Of a stretch of 64,000 nt of DNA, positions 47,601-63,318 are shown one piece after another. The notes beneath the pieces are model-generated. The model was given only the letters and a program-made list of their open reading frames with translations. It searched no databases and was not told the origin of the DNA. How positions within the stretch are numbered: position 1 is the stretch's first letter; the number at the start of each line of letters is the position of its first letter. Where the stretch lies: NCBI GenBank assembly GCA_025642065.1, contig JAODUP010000550.1, positions 15,001-79,000 on the forward strand. Reading direction: 5' to 3'. The position numbers and the translations under genes were made by a program. This DNA comes from Paralvinella palmiformis (lineage: Eukaryota > Annelida > Polychaeta > Terebellida > Alvinellidae).

Positions 47601-50600
47601 GTTACATGGATCCTACTGTCATTTCCGCAGAGAATCATCTTTGGTCACAATTTGCTAGGCATTATTATGTCAAACATGTTTTTGTTTCCGTGTCTGTTTC
47701 ATGGGAGCGTGCTTGTTTCAGAAGTTTTTGATCATACCACATTATGCTTACCATAAAAACTTTAGGGGGGAAAGGAAGCATCTCGACTGGTGTGCACATT
47801 ATATTTCCTACCAGCTGAGGGAAAGCTGTTCTGGGCCATTCTGGATACATAACACTATAGGATTCGACCCAACAAGAGCCAGAGTCAGAACAAAATCACC
47901 ACATCCCTGACTATTAATCCATCATTATTCGCTAAATACAATAAATTAAATATTCACTATTGTCTTTTAATTTCATCTTGATTTTGTTTTTATGAACAAA
48001 ATCTTTTTTAAAGACATAACAGACAATACTTCAGAAATTGACCTTGACCTATGCCTGATGAAAGAATTCCAGGGTCAAAACTTACCTCAACTTCTCTGCT
48101 GGCTTAACTAATATGAGAAGTTTTACATAGTTCTGAAAAAACTAAATTATTTTCTTTAGATTATCAAAAAAGAAACTCAGTTATCTTCATATTATTTTAA
48201 TTTAGTGATTTCCAACTAGATTTAAGTGTCTTCTAGAAGAGAATACTGTACCATTTACAAAATTATGAATTTGTACAAAGTGTGAAGCAGTATGTTGTAA
48301 GTTTCTGTTCATTCAGAACTATTTCACCAATTCAGAGAGGATTAAGGACATAAATTGGTAATAAGTGTAAATGTCATTAATAAGTAATAACCTCATTGAT
48401 TCAGAGTATAGAAAGCAGCGTGAAATGGCCATTTTGTGTTTACGTGTTGCTAATACTAATTATTAATTTACCAGCTAATATCTGCTTTCCAGTTCCTCCT
48501 GTGTTATCATATATTTACGGTACTGTATTGTCTATTATCAGGATGCAGATAAGAACATCATCAAAATGATGAAGGAGAACGGTCGTCTGGTGAACCAAGC
48601 TACTTGTGTTCATAGCTATCCATTCTGCTGGAGGTGTGTTTCATCTGGTCGTACAATAATGTATTACAACATGATTTAATTATTGGGTCAGATTGATAGT
48701 GCATCTGGTCACAGACCTCTACCACCGGGATTGAAGTCTTGGCCTTCACTATTGCTAAAATGTATTTCATCTCTGTCTCTTCACTTTAGAAATTTCTTCA
48801 CTTATTCTTCGTCTACTATTTGCACAGAAGAGAGTAAAAGATTTCATATTTCTATATCTCTTCCTTTTTTATTGTGTCTAAATTGATGCTACTATATATG
48901 TATCGTGGCTGTCTGTATGAAGTCTAGTTACAAGAAGACTAAATTTGGCAAATATTCCAGGTCAGACACTCCGCTGATATACAGAGCTGTACCTAGCTGG
49001 TTTGTCAGAGTCGAACATATGACATCCAAACTACTAGAAAGTAATGCTAAAACCTACTGGTAAGGTATCACTGTAGTAACCTGTTTAATACTTAACACAC
49101 AGAAGGCTGACACAATTTAAACGATATTTTATATTTTTACTTTTCACATCAGTTGCTAATATTGCAAAATGAAGCCATATCAGGGAGCCTTTCTTATGAT
49201 GAAGTAAATTTAACAATCACATCAGACTTATACCAACACAGCAGTTTTTTTAACTGTTTAAAAGCTTAACCAGAGCTGAAGCACCAGTATATTACATAGT
49301 TGAAAAAATGTGTTGATGAACAAATAAGCACTTTTAAAAGAGTTGAATAATGGAATTTATTAACTTCACTTTAAAAAATATTAATGGTAATTAATGAATA
49401 CAGTTTATTAGCCCTCCTACAGAGGAGAGGACAAGCACAAAACAAATGGCCAGCTGTACAATGTAATTGTGTAAAAGCAAGGTATAAGATTAATTATTTA
49501 AAATGGGATGTAAACAATATTACAACAGGGACAATAACATTTGTTCACAGTTCAGTATTATGACAGACATCGGAAGCTGCTTCACAGTCTGTCAAACCAT
49601 ATTTGGGATTTCAACTAGAGTAGTATTTTTCAACATGAACGTATTGGACTAGAGAAATGGAGTGTTTATTACATACTAAATCCATGCACCATAGGAGAAT
49701 CATGTCTGTCATTGGGACATTACTTAGTCAGGTGTTCATTTGACCTAGATGCATAGAATTAATGATTTTCAGTGAAACAAGCTTCTGCTTGATGAGCTGA
49801 AAATATTATAGTTCTAATATTTGAAGGAACTCATTGATCAAATTTAATTGAAAGTCAGTAACTGTTGATTTATATTACTGATTAGAGCATACTGGTTATA
49901 GTATTACAATACTACATCATGTTGTCACATGGTTTGTAATATGTTTATTACCAGGGTTCCAGACTTTGTTAAGGAGAAAAGATTTGGTAATTGGCTGAGA
50001 GATGCAAGAGATTGGGCTATTTCACGTAACAGATATTGGGGCACTCCCATACCACTGTGGATAAGTGAAGATGGAGAGGAGGTAAAATGTTGGTGTGTGT
50101 GTGTGTGTGTGTGTGTGTGATCCTCTTATTACTGTTTCATAATCTGCTCGGACATGGTGTGCATAAACATTACTTGTTTTGATATAAACAGATTGTTTGT
50201 ATTGGGTCGGTGGCAGAACTGGAGCGGTTGTCTGGAGTGAAGGATATTAAAGACCTTCACAGAGAAAGGTAAGTTAATTTTTGTTCCATTACCCACATGT
50301 TAGATGTGTAATTTGCCACATGGCAGGTAGATAGGTATATAAATATCTAGTGCTCTAGTTGGTAGCATGTTGGACCACAGATCCACTACCAGCTGAGTTC
50401 GAATCTCAGTGTGGGCATATATGAAGGATGTTTCATCTTTGACTTTGCTTCATTGCGTTTGCAGGTTGCTCGGTCCATTTAGCCTAACGTGTGCACAAAA
50501 GTGGCCGTAAAATACCAATCATCAATCTTCCACTTTGCTTCGTAAACGAAATAACAAATGGCTTGTTTCTGTGTGATATAAACATCACTGTAAAATAAAA

Positions 50601-53600
50601 ATCATGTGTCAACTTCAGCCATTTGGGAAGTTACAAGATGGGCATCTGAAGCCCCACAAGGATGTATTAAACCTATGTTGGCTGTTTACTGTACAGCAAC
50701 TTCTACATCCTGAATAACTTCAGCGATGATTCCATCATGTGTTAAATAGGCTGTATCCAATTAGCCTACATACACATCTATCTTTACAGTGTTGACAAAA
50801 TCACAATTCCCTCATGTTGCGGTAAAGGCATCCTACGTCGTGTATCAGAAGTGTTTGACTGTTGGTTCGAGAGTGGCAGCATGCCGTATGCACAGAATCA
50901 CTATCCGTTTGAAAACAAGAAGCAGTTTGAGGACACGTTTCCTGGAGACTTCATCGCCGAAGGAATAGATCAGACCAGAGGATGGTAAGTGATAGTGTGA
51001 TGAAGACTACTGCTCATTTGTAGATGATTATTTTCAGTTCTGGTTATTGTCATTAGTAGCTGGACTAGATAACAAATTGTACAGCACAACACTGTTAGCA
51101 TTGACTCAGTACTGGCTGAACAGTAGTACCAATATCACACTCTGAGAGTGTGCTATCTGTAAAAGCAGAAATGTATGCCATGTTTTGAAATACTGTACAA
51201 GATTTTCTTACTAAGGGATTAAATTATATTTCCTGTGAATTAACATTATTTAACTGGTTATTCAAATCCTGTAAAAGCATTTATTTAATCACTGATTTAC
51301 CATTTTTCTATACCAGAAATAGCTCTTTATACAAAATTAGACAGATCCTTGTATACCCAAGATAATCCTTAAGTGTAATAACCCATGGTAAACAAGCCTA
51401 TAGGATGAATGGAGAAAGAATATTTGTATTTTAGATAAAATTATGTTTTATGGCGGATAAAACAGTATTGCACTTCAGTACAATTATTATCAACTCCCAA
51501 TCCACATTAATAATACACAATTTTAATCCACAAAAAGCTATCTTTCTCATCATATTATGATTTACTACCGAGTTAACAAGGGTGAGCAGGAGTCCGCCGA
51601 TCTGACAGTTGATGGTTCTAACATGGGTTCCACTCACATCTTAGTCTACTATTCTATGCATGGAGATGTCAAAGAGACTATGATGTTTTATCACAACTTG
51701 TTTCCAGGTTCTACACTTTGATCGTCTTATCTACTGCCCTGTGGGAGAAAGCGCCATTCAAAAACCTGATTTGCCATGGTCTTGTACTGGCAGCGTAAGT
51801 AAATTTTGTATCCAAATTGGCTGATTACTGAAATAATTGTATACTTCACACTGTGTTCCCATGGTGAACTGGTAAATACTGGTATACACACACACGTATA
51901 GATATACAACCACACACTGACACATTTTGTTGTAAAGCGGAACCGAAAGATGTGAAAGATGTTATTAATTCTTAATAGTGATGGACAAAAGATGAGCAAA
52001 AGAAAGAAAAATTATCCTGATCCTGTAGAAATAGTCAACAAATATGGAGCAGATGCAATCAGGTGAGAGAAAATAATGTTTTTTTTATACTTTGCATACC
52101 TGGTAGTTGTATATTAAATCTTGATGAACTTTACAAGTGGTTTCTCACTGTTTTTTTATCTATTAACTTTAATTTGTGTCACTAACATTTTACTTATTTA
52201 TTTGTTGCAGGTTATACCTGGTTAATTCTCCTGTTGTACGAGCAGATAATCTTCGCTTCAAGGAGCAAGGTGTACGTGACATAGCAAAGGATGTCTTCCT
52301 GCCTTGGTACAATGCTTATAGGTTCTTGATGCAGAATGTAGCCAGGCTAGAGAGAGTACGTAACTATTTTTATGTGACTGGTTAATGATAAGTATTTTGG
52401 CCATGATGCTCTTGATTCAAAGATACCTTGCATTGGCATCAGGTAGCGAAATTAATTGTATATATTTGAAGTATACAACCCTGGAATTATATAAATCTGA
52501 TATTTTAGGTTTATTGTTTCGGTTAGCATTTAAATTTTGATGTTATGGTACACTAATTTGCAATTCCATACATCATTGTACATTTGCTGATCAATTAATA
52601 TTAAATGGGTTGCATCACTACAGTTATAAATAATAATAATTATTATTATTATGAAAATGTGATTTGTTTACTATCTAGCCTTGTTTTATTTATGGTCATG
52701 TAGGAGGAAGATGTTAAGTTTCTTTACAATGAAGCTGAAATAAAGAAGCCTGACAACTATAAAGATAGATGGATTCTATCATTTACACAGTCACTAGTAA
52801 AATATGTCAAAGAGGAGATGGCAGGTTAGTAAGCGAAGTTGTCACACTCATACACATAGCTACATACTGTTCTGGGAAACTTCCAAGTTTATTGTGCAAG
52901 GTTTGCCACTAATAGTTTCAGAATTTGGCCCAAATACACAAAATGTTTTCAGAGTTAAATGGTGAAACTTGAGATACTATTCACGGTAAATGTTATAGCT
53001 GTGAAATATTTATCATCAGAGGTTATGTTCAATTTTCAGTATAGTGTTTGAGTTCAGCATGAGCGATTGCTTTTCAGGTCTAGAACAAGACAATCTAGTA
53101 GCACAGGTGGTGGTATCACACTGCATTATAGACTTAGTGTTATCATATAATAGATGATATATTAGTAGTAATATTATGTGGAGTTTCCCCTCATACATGT
53201 GACCCAAGTATTACCAATAGCAAGGTTAAACAAAATACATTCTTACTTCAATATTTATCACGAAGGTCATTGAGTATGCTCATTGCTGTAGCTGTGAAAT
53301 ATGTTGGTTGGGCTGGTTAGGTAATACCTTTTCACTGTTGTCTCTTGTGATGACCTTTGGGTTACATTATTTCAACTTTCAGCATATCATCTCTACACTG
53401 TCCTACCACGCTTACTGAAGTTTGTCGACCAGCTGACCAACTGGTATGTCAGGATGAACAGACGTAGGTTAAAGGGTGAGACAGGTGTGTCCGACTGTAC
53501 TCAGGCTCTGACTACACTCTTTGGTGTACTCTTCACGATGGCACGAGTAATGGCACCATTCATACCATTCATTACTGAGCACATGTACCAAAACATGAGA

Positions 53601-55958
53601 AGTCTGATTGGTCCACAGTCTACCAAAGGTCAAGATACACAGAGCATTCATTATCTGATGTTGCCTGAAGTTAGGTAAGCAAATGTTGCTATTCCTTATG
53701 TGTTCTTTCATGGTGAATGTGTCTGTAATGTGACATCAGTATGCTCACATCATGAAATATTACTGATAATGTTTGAATTTGTCTACAGAGAGGATCTGAT
53801 TGACATGACTATAGAGAATGCTGTATCTAGAATGCAGTCTGTGATCGAATTAGCCCGAGTTATTAGAGATAGGAAGACACTGCCAATGAAGGTGTTTATT
53901 GTTTTGACTATTCTCATCACAACCCTAACCTATTTTCAAGATCAGAATTACATATAGGTTTGCACGTTTCCTCGGATGTGTGCAATATGCACCTGCAAAT
54001 ATACACAGACGCACACATTAGATAAATGTCCAGCCGAATATATTACAAATATTTTTTAAATTCTCTTTTTGTACAGTATCCACTGAAGGAAGTAGTTGTT
54101 ATTCACAAAAGCGAAGAAACCTTAAAAGATGTAAAAGCTCTACAGAACTACATTATGGAGGTAATAATCCTGAATCTAGTATCTTACAATTTTCATCCTT
54201 TCATTATTGATACACTTAGTATTTTTTGTTAACTCCTCATCCCATATTTATTCTTTTAGGAACTTAATGTACGAAACGTGACCACAACATCAGACAAGGC
54301 AAAATATGGTGTCCAATTAAAGGCGCAGCCAGACCACAAGGTTCTCGGTGCCAGGTTAAAGGGAGCACTGCAAGCCGTGGCCTTGGAGATTGACAGATTA
54401 TCGGATGAACGGCTTGCCTTATTCCAGAAGCAAGGGCACATTGAAGTTGGAGGTCACACACTTGGATCCAGTGATCTGCGTCTCATGTATACGTTTGACA
54501 CAAAATCAAAAGACACGCCTAATTGTTACGAGGCTCATTCGGATAGTGAAGTAAGCAGCTCAGAATGGGCTCATGGTCACAGGGAAAACTGTTACCGATT
54601 ATTGTTTTCAAAAGATTAAACATCACCACTAGTTAAGAAGTTATTTATACTCTCAAGCCACTTATACTGCATCTGTGAAAGAATTCTCTACACCGAACAG
54701 AGTTATAAAATAAAATCTTTTTGTGCTTAATATTTTTATGGCGTTATTTCCAATATCCGCTTGCTAAGTAATTATCTTTTTCCGTGTGAATTCAGATGCT
54801 GATTCTATTGGATGTCACACCAGATCAGTCGATGCTCGATGAAGGTTTGGCAAGAGAAGTTAACAACAGGATCCAGAAGCTAAGAAAAAAGGCATAGAAA
54901 TATTATTAATACTTTAGTGATACTAATAGTTTAGTTTTTTTTAAATATTTATTCAACCAAATCTGGTACCTTAAACCAGAGATACGGTAATTTATTTACT
55001 CCACATTTAAACCATTCCACGTGCGAAACACATGCAACACATTCTTAATAGATAACACAAAAATAATAAAATATTCAAGAGAATACACTAAATATTCATT
55101 AAACATGTTTCATCGATGCATAGGAGTAGCTTAATTTAATATATTCAGATATGAACACTGATAACTTGTGTGTGTGTTTTTTTTCTTTGTGTTAACAAGT
55201 CCAATTTCATTTATAGGGAACGCTACAACCTTCGGACGATATAACAGTGTTTTATCAGACATCCGGTACTTTAGCAAGGATCATACCGGAGTACAAAGAC
55301 TTCATATTCAATACAATCAAACAGCCTGTACTGCCTTATCCAGTGCCTGATAACACAGAACTTATCGTACAAGAGAAAATGAAGGTATTGTAAAACAGAT
55401 CTGGTATTTTTACTTTAATCATTTAGAGTCTCTCCTTCTATAATTTGTGTCGCTGTTGCATACTGTACTTGATTATTTTTCTGCTGTCTGTTCTTTATCA
55501 GGTCAAAGGTGATCCTTTAGCATTGACAATTGTCCGTGGTCATGTTGGATCCGAGTCGCCTACCGTGTCAAATGGGCCAGTCCCATTTTGTAAATTTGTT
55601 AACGTGGAGCTCGTAGGGACGAGTCCATTAGCGGGTTCCACAGGTAGACAGGCAACCATCCTTCTGGAGAATCCTTGTGGAGACTTCGCTTTGTCTCACA
55701 GCGAGCTCATGCATCAGGTAAAATAGATTGATCCCAGCTTACTGAATATCCAGATGACTCTCACTGATTACTGTACAAACGTAATCAACATTTACTGCAG
55801 TTTGTAAAAGATACCCTGTCTCATTATAGGTAATGGTCATATTTGGACTTCACAACCAGAACCTTGCCTTGTACACATCTAAGGATAAAAAGACAAGAAT
55901 TACAACTGGCAGCATGCTAACTTTACATGGCAAGACATTGTACGCATTTCGTGATTGA
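36890..55958 (+). CDS. IARS1: Cytosolic isoleucyl-tRNA synthetase, 27 coding exons
   Basis: Charges tRNA-Ile with isoleucine (class I synthetase). Exons: 36890-37008, 40543-40699, 40815-40934, 43971-44105, 44260-44344, 44640-44768, 44904-44991, 46412-46472, 47014-47109, 47462-47584, 48542-48633, 48961-49059, 49955-50081, 50192-50268, 50790-50984, 51708-51794, 51979-52062, 52211-52355, 52704-52824, 53383-53674, 53789-53891, 54077-54160, 54260-54550, 54796-54891, 55217-55384, 55502-55717, 55830-55958. They sum to 3519 nt, 1172 aa; phases close throughout. HIGH motif HYGH at 55-58, editing domain with [11 protein letters not shown] at 223-233 and GTGVVH at 318-323, KMSKR at 601-605, then the anticodon-binding part and a C-terminal extension. 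It tracks human IARS1 (1262 aa) nearly end to end, but with one C-terminal repeat where human has two. All introns are GT-AG except the one after 54891 (GC-AG). The start (AAGATGG) matches the family N-terminus; a longer N-terminus from an upstream exon is not excluded. Confidence 0.97.
37010..37885. other. Left part of synthetase intron 1
   Basis: Intronic AT-rich sequence. The word ttagccct recurs near 37470-37495. The frames at 37501-37815 show no recognisable protein. Confidence 0.5.
37890..38985 (+). pseudogene. Decayed pogo/Tigger (Tc1/mariner superfamily) transposase
   Basis: Lies inside synthetase intron 1. The parts that match the DDE domain, in changing frames, are: [20 protein letters not shown] (38105-38165), the first catalytic Asp in a DIFNADETGLF-type motif; [32 protein letters not shown] and [11 protein letters not shown] (38300-38370); and [14 protein letters not shown] (38593-38635), the ILDA helix before the end. 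A C-terminal acidic tail with [11 protein letters not shown] follows near 38850. Several stops and frameshifts and a lost middle make it inactive. The stretch 37890-38085 looks coding-like but is not assigned. Confidence 0.8.
39546..40276 (-). mobile_element. Internally deleted pogo/Tigger element with terminal inverted repeats
   Basis: The ends ctgtatatactcgcatataa (39551) and, inverted, ccgtatatagccgcgtataa (right end near 40274) are imperfect terminal inverted repeats continuing into gacgc/gtcgc. Between them the minus strand keeps only the end of a transposase: [15 protein letters not shown], then [20 protein letters not shown] at about 39760-39890, like the CGISNALDGTEDD end of Tigger/jerky proteins, followed by an acidic tail. 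It sits in synthetase intron 1 and is non-autonomous. Confidence 0.82.
40543..40699 (+). CDS. IARS1: Synthetase exon 2, carries the HIGH-type motif
   Basis: Encodes residues 40-92, including [20 protein letters not shown] and [16 protein letters not shown], the ATP- and isoleucine-binding part of the Rossmann fold. The first base completes an Arg codon split after exon 1; the exon ends in phase 0 before gtgagt. Confidence 0.97.
40935..43970. other. Synthetase intron 3 (3.0 kb)
   Basis: AT-rich. It holds a 31-bp tandem duplication (41968-42027), an antisense coding-like segment at 42257-42525 and no other recognised element. Confidence 0.7.
42257..42524 (-). other. Antisense exon-like segment ending in an A tract
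   Basis: On the minus strand a splice-acceptor-like cttttag is followed by an 80-residue frame with protein-like composition: [19 protein letters not shown], then [15 protein letters not shown], then MDFDLDQEF. It runs into about 13 A residues and a stop. I do not recognise the protein. It may be a 3'-end retrocopy (the A tract as poly(A) tail) or a relic exon of another gene, lying inside synthetase intron 3. Confidence 0.35.
44570..44601. repeat. TA microsatellite in synthetase intron 5
   Basis: About 16 TA units, ending 39 bp before exon 6. Length change here could alter the upstream part of that intron's branch region. Confidence 0.9.
44992..46411. other. Synthetase intron 7
   Basis: About 1.4 kb, AT-rich, no recognised element. 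Confidence 0.7.
46579..46934 (+). repeat. Five tandem 71-bp units in synthetase intron 8
   Basis: The word cagataaaca recurs at 46579, 46650, 46721, 46792 and 46863, spacing exactly 71. Units are nearly identical (one cat-att change in the first, one agtagt-agttgt in the last), so amplification is recent. Each unit ends in tattttctgtatttgacag, which looks like a polypyrimidine tract and acceptor AG. Confidence 0.95.
48690..48800 (+). mobile_element. Very diverged SINE A remnant in synthetase intron 11
   Basis: Faint order of gtcacagacctctaccaccg, ttgaagtcttgg and tgtatttcatctctgtct parallels the SINE A head and body. Too eroded for certainty. Confidence 0.35.
49060..49954. other. Synthetase intron 12
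   Basis: About 0.9 kb of AT-rich intron with no recognised element. Confidence 0.7.
50092..50120. repeat. GT microsatellite next to a splice donor
   Basis: About 14 GT units starting 10 bases after the exon 13 donor. Purely intronic. Confidence 0.92.
50350..50528 (+). mobile_element. SINE A in synthetase intron 14
   Basis: ctctagttggtagcatgttgg, accacagatccactacc, B box gttcgaatctcag, gtttcatctttgactttgct, gtgcacaaaagtggccgtaa and an ATC-rich tail. The first bases of the head are lost. It is in the same orientation as the gene. Confidence 0.87.
51979..52062 (+). CDS. IARS1: Synthetase exon 17, carries KMSKR
   Basis: Encodes residues 597-624 with [15 protein letters not shown], the second ATP-binding signature of class I synthetases, KMSKR at 601-605. 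It is split from VLA of exon 16 inside an Ala codon and ends in phase 2 before gtgaga. Confidence 0.97.
52825..53382. other. Synthetase intron 19
   Basis: About 560 bp, AT-rich, nothing recognised. Confidence 0.7.
54892..55216 (+). other. IARS1: GC-AG intron of the synthetase gene
   Basis: Exon 24 ends in CTAAGAAAAAAG followed by gcatag. Only a GC donor at 54892 joins IQKLRKK in phase 0 to the next exon ([15 protein letters not shown]), the order the family requires. The acceptor is tttatag. The next in-frame codons after the donor are GCA and TAG, so an unspliced message would stop after residue 1003. Confidence 0.85.
55502..55958 (+). CDS. IARS1: Synthetase C-terminal exons 26-27, single terminal repeat
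   Basis: Exons 55502-55717 and 55830-55958 encode residues 1059-1172. They contain one copy of the terminal repeat ([11 protein letters not shown], then VIFGL and [11 protein letters not shown]), where human IARS1 carries two similar repeats. This part is outside the catalytic core and in vertebrates helps anchor the enzyme in the multi-synthetase complex. Stop TGA at 55956-55958. Confidence 0.93.
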
Positions 55959-58258
55959 GACGTCTCATCCACTCTAACAATGCCAGGAACCTAAACTGAG
56001 ATTTTTCAATATTAAGGAAATGGTAATATGATCCCTTTTATCAGTGGGACGTTTCTGGTTTTAGTATGATGAAAAGGCCTTTACGCATCTAGATTTTGCA
56101 CAATTAGGAGTCTGACTGAATAATTGCACATTGTCATGAAAGTATCAACAACTTCCACGGTGTATTGTGATGCTTAGTTTTCCTCCAAGTCACTGTTGTT
56201 AATGCTTCATCCAGTAAGGTTTTGTGATGTGGATTTTCATTCGAGATCCAAAAGCCAATATAACATCGCAGAAACAAGCCATTTTGTGTGATTTTGCAGC
56301 TTATAATAGAAGATTTTCTGATTAAACATTGATCGTGTAACAATACATTTATTTAATGTAAATGCCAGTAGTGTACATTAAGATTACTGATTACACAAAC
56401 AGTAGGTTAGATGTACGAATTGTTTCATGTTAAATAAAAGAGATCCCTTCTGTGTGAACCATGTCATTTCTTTCTTGGACAAGTGTCCCAGGGCATCCAG
56501 ATTTAACAAACTCAATATTGCAGCATATATTTTTAAATGGAAAGTAAACCCTAATTCAGATAGATTAAAATTTAATACCATGGAAAATGGTCAAGAAATA
56601 TTTATTGTGGTTAAAATGAAAAAAGAACACACAAACTAATAAGTTGTTCTAAATTTATCAGCATTCACTCTTGCTGGAAAACCAGCAAACATTTTACAGA
56701 TATTTAACTCTGACAGAGTACCTTCATATGATTAATCTGATTTATGGGAAAATTATATTTTACTCGGAAATCAAAACCTAAAAACTTATTAAAGGAACGA
56801 GAAAATGTTCATTTAGCATCCAAAACCATAGGAAATATTTCATGAGTTTTACAGGTGAAATTTATGAGTTCTACAGATGAAAATACAATCTACATACAAT
56901 TAATTTTATACATACAACAACAAAATAGTACACGTGATTTGGAAAATGATCCACCATGATAAGTGTAGGAGTCTCATGAGCAAATAGTATCTAACAAATG
57001 TACATGCACACATTAAAACCTTTCAAGATTTGTGCTCAACACAGCAACCTTACCAAACTCCACCTTACAGTCATGCATAAACTAGGTGAACATAGAATAA
57101 AATAGAAACAGTCGAGCCTATATATTAACTGCTGATCAAACAATACTTGTAACATAACAACAAACTAAATGCAAAAACACATTTCATGAATCCTTAACAA
57201 TGCAACTAATTTGGTTTATAATCAACAAATGCTACAGCCAATTATCCAAAAGCTAACAATATAATACTTGAAGCTACTAGGTTACCACACATATTTTACA
57301 TACATATATGTGACATTACCAGTTTCATCCATGGGTAACAATGGCTGGCACACTTTCAGTAGCCAGTTAAGAACACAAATTATGCCTCACACATTTGTCA
57401 TTTATCGAGACAATAATGAAATACGAGTAGCCATCAAGAAATGCCACCGGAGTTTACTTCCATGTTGCCAAATGAACACCCATCTTTTCAAACATTAAAT
57501 GAACGCCAGATAATCCTATGCAGGTCGGGTCATATTTACTGAAGTAACCAAATCAGATTCGAAACTGAAACAGATCATAAAATGGTGATACCTGTCTAAC
57601 TTGTATGTGTGTGTGTGTAATTAGTACACTACTGTAGAAATAGTTAAATAGATGAACTATTATAAACTGATTAATAGATAAACTATTATAAATTGATTCA
57701 ATTGTTCAGTATAACATTCTCTCAGTTTGACCAATCTAGACTTCAAAATTAGTCGTACTATACAATATGTGATCAAATATATATTTATAAACTAATCCAT
57801 GCTAATTTTTAAACAAATCCAGGCATCTAAACAAAGATATACAGATAACAGTCATTTATTATAGCCAATAATACGAGTATTAGACAGATTTAGTCACAAA
57901 ACACCAGATGATAAAGCATACACAAACAATGAACAGACACTCCAGTACTCTTTTAGGAAAGTGTACAATAAGCATACTGCACTCTCCAATCCAGGAGAAA
58001 CCGATTTCTTCCGAGAATTTTTTACAGACAATTAATTCTAAGATCAACAGAACAAAGTTCGTATTTAATGAGTTCAGAAATTATACACAAAATACTGATA
58101 CGCTACACCTGTATACCTGAATTCTTCCAAATGATTGTTACATTCTCCCTCTTACTGTAAACCTTACCCTGACATCAAACGGTTCAACTATGGCACAGCA
58201 CCCATGTTTAATATGACTTACATTCACTATATAAAAATAAATATACCCTCAGTGTTTA
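55959..58258. other. Intergenic region between convergent genes
   Basis: About 2.3 kb holding the 3' UTRs of the two convergent genes. Candidate poly(A) signals are AATAAA at 56433 (plus) for the synthetase and AATAAA on the minus strand at 57856-57861 for HMBS. No other gene or element was recognised. Confidence 0.6.
56433..56438 (+). terminator. Possible synthetase poly(A) signal
   Basis: AATAAA about 475 bases after the stop codon, in taaataaaag. Other hexamers further on cannot be excluded. Confidence 0.4.
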
Positions 58259-61979
<3,721 letters not shown>

Positions 61980-61994
61980 CGGTTGGTCCAGGAG

Positions 61995-62179
61995 ATGATG
62001 ATTGATGTTTTTTATGGCCACTTTTGTGCACAAGGTAGGCTAAATGGGCGAGCGACCTCCAAAGGTAATGAGACGAAGTGAAAGACGAAACAACCTTCAG
62101 ATATGCCCAAGCCGGGATTCGAACACGGATGGTAGTGATCTGTGGTCCAACACGCTACTGCTAGACCACGGAGGCGCTC
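61995..62179 (-). mobile_element. Full-length SINE A with perfect 15-bp target-site duplication
   Basis: Complete 185-bp copy on the minus strand: gagcgcctccgtggtctagc, B box gttcgaatcccgg, body and ATC tail. The repeat cggttggtccaggag is perfect at 61980-61994 and 62180-62194. It is probably intronic to HMBS and among the youngest copies here. Confidence 0.94.
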
Positions 62180-62194
62180 CGGTTGGTCCAGGAG

Positions 62195-63000
62195 GGCGAT
62201 CTGCCTAACATTGTTAGATTTAATGTATCTGGCACTAATATTAATGCATTTCCCAACATCCTGCTTCATTATTAGTCATTATGACAGACTTATGAAATCA
62301 GTAATTATTTTACAGCCCTACAAGGCACAATCCTTGAGATAGACCACCCCCCCCCCCTATAAAGTAAGGGTCACAGTCACATTGTAGTTTTGTATAATGC
62401 ATACACTGAGCATCATTTTAGTGCAGTAGTAAATTTGTCAGAAATAAAGGTGATTTAGGAGCAAAGGTAGTGAAAAATGCACAATAGATTTTAAAATAAA
62501 ATGATGCAGTGTTTTAGACAGCCACCGTTTAAATGGACAGCCTGTGACTAATATGGATGACCTGAAAATATAAAGGGCAGAATGTGTGTGTTTGTGTATG
62601 TATCAGTGTTTTAGCCAGTTGGCAATCCAAATAGAGGCCTGAGATTAATGTGGATGACTTGAAAATAGAAAGCCTGAACTGATGCACACACACACAAAAC
62701 AATATGCACTTAATTACTGGCATTAATGAATGGGTCTCATCTAGGACATATCACTGAGGTGGTATTCCTTAGGAAGATATTTCATAAAGATAAGCTTACA
62801 GTCATCAATACTTTGTTAACTCATTTGTCCAAGTGCTAGAAGTTTTATGTTGGTTATAAGTGGAGTTGAATTATTTAGCCTCAGTTATCATTACAATGGC
62901 TGAGAAATGACTCCCTGGAGAAAAAAATCCACAGAAACAACCAGAAGTCAGATTTGAACCCACAATATGGAGTTTATATTAGTTGTGATGAATAATGGCG
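62195..63000. other. Non-genic stretch, probably HMBS intron
   Basis: A diverged direct repeat (tatggatgacctgaaaata near 62554 and tgtggatgacttgaaaata near 62649) and a short C run at 62347. No HMBS exon recognised. Confidence 0.55.
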
Positions 63001-63172
63001 CTTACTCTTTTATACCTCACACCCTGTTATAGGAACAACTTAATAATTAGTAAAGGTGCTTACTACGTTTCACCTCACACCCTGATATAGGGATGACTCA
63101 TAAATTAGTAAAGATGCTTACTCGTTTATACCTCACACCATGGTATAGGGACGACTTATAAAACTGAAAGCA
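63001..63172 (+). repeat. Three tandem 58-bp units
   Basis: cttact starts at 63001, 63059 and 63117. Units share acctcacaccctg-tatagg, gacttataa and ttagtaaag with about 10-15 % differences. Confidence 0.88.
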
Positions 63173-63318
63173 AATATCCACTCCTGAGGAAGCGCAGTTC
63201 CCAGCTGCCAATTGTACGTGCAAGATCCATAATGATCAACCAGTAATCATTTCAAAGTTCAGATAGAGTTTATAGTTTTCAACCATCTGAATTTCAAACA
63301 AGTCATATGTAGGACTAG

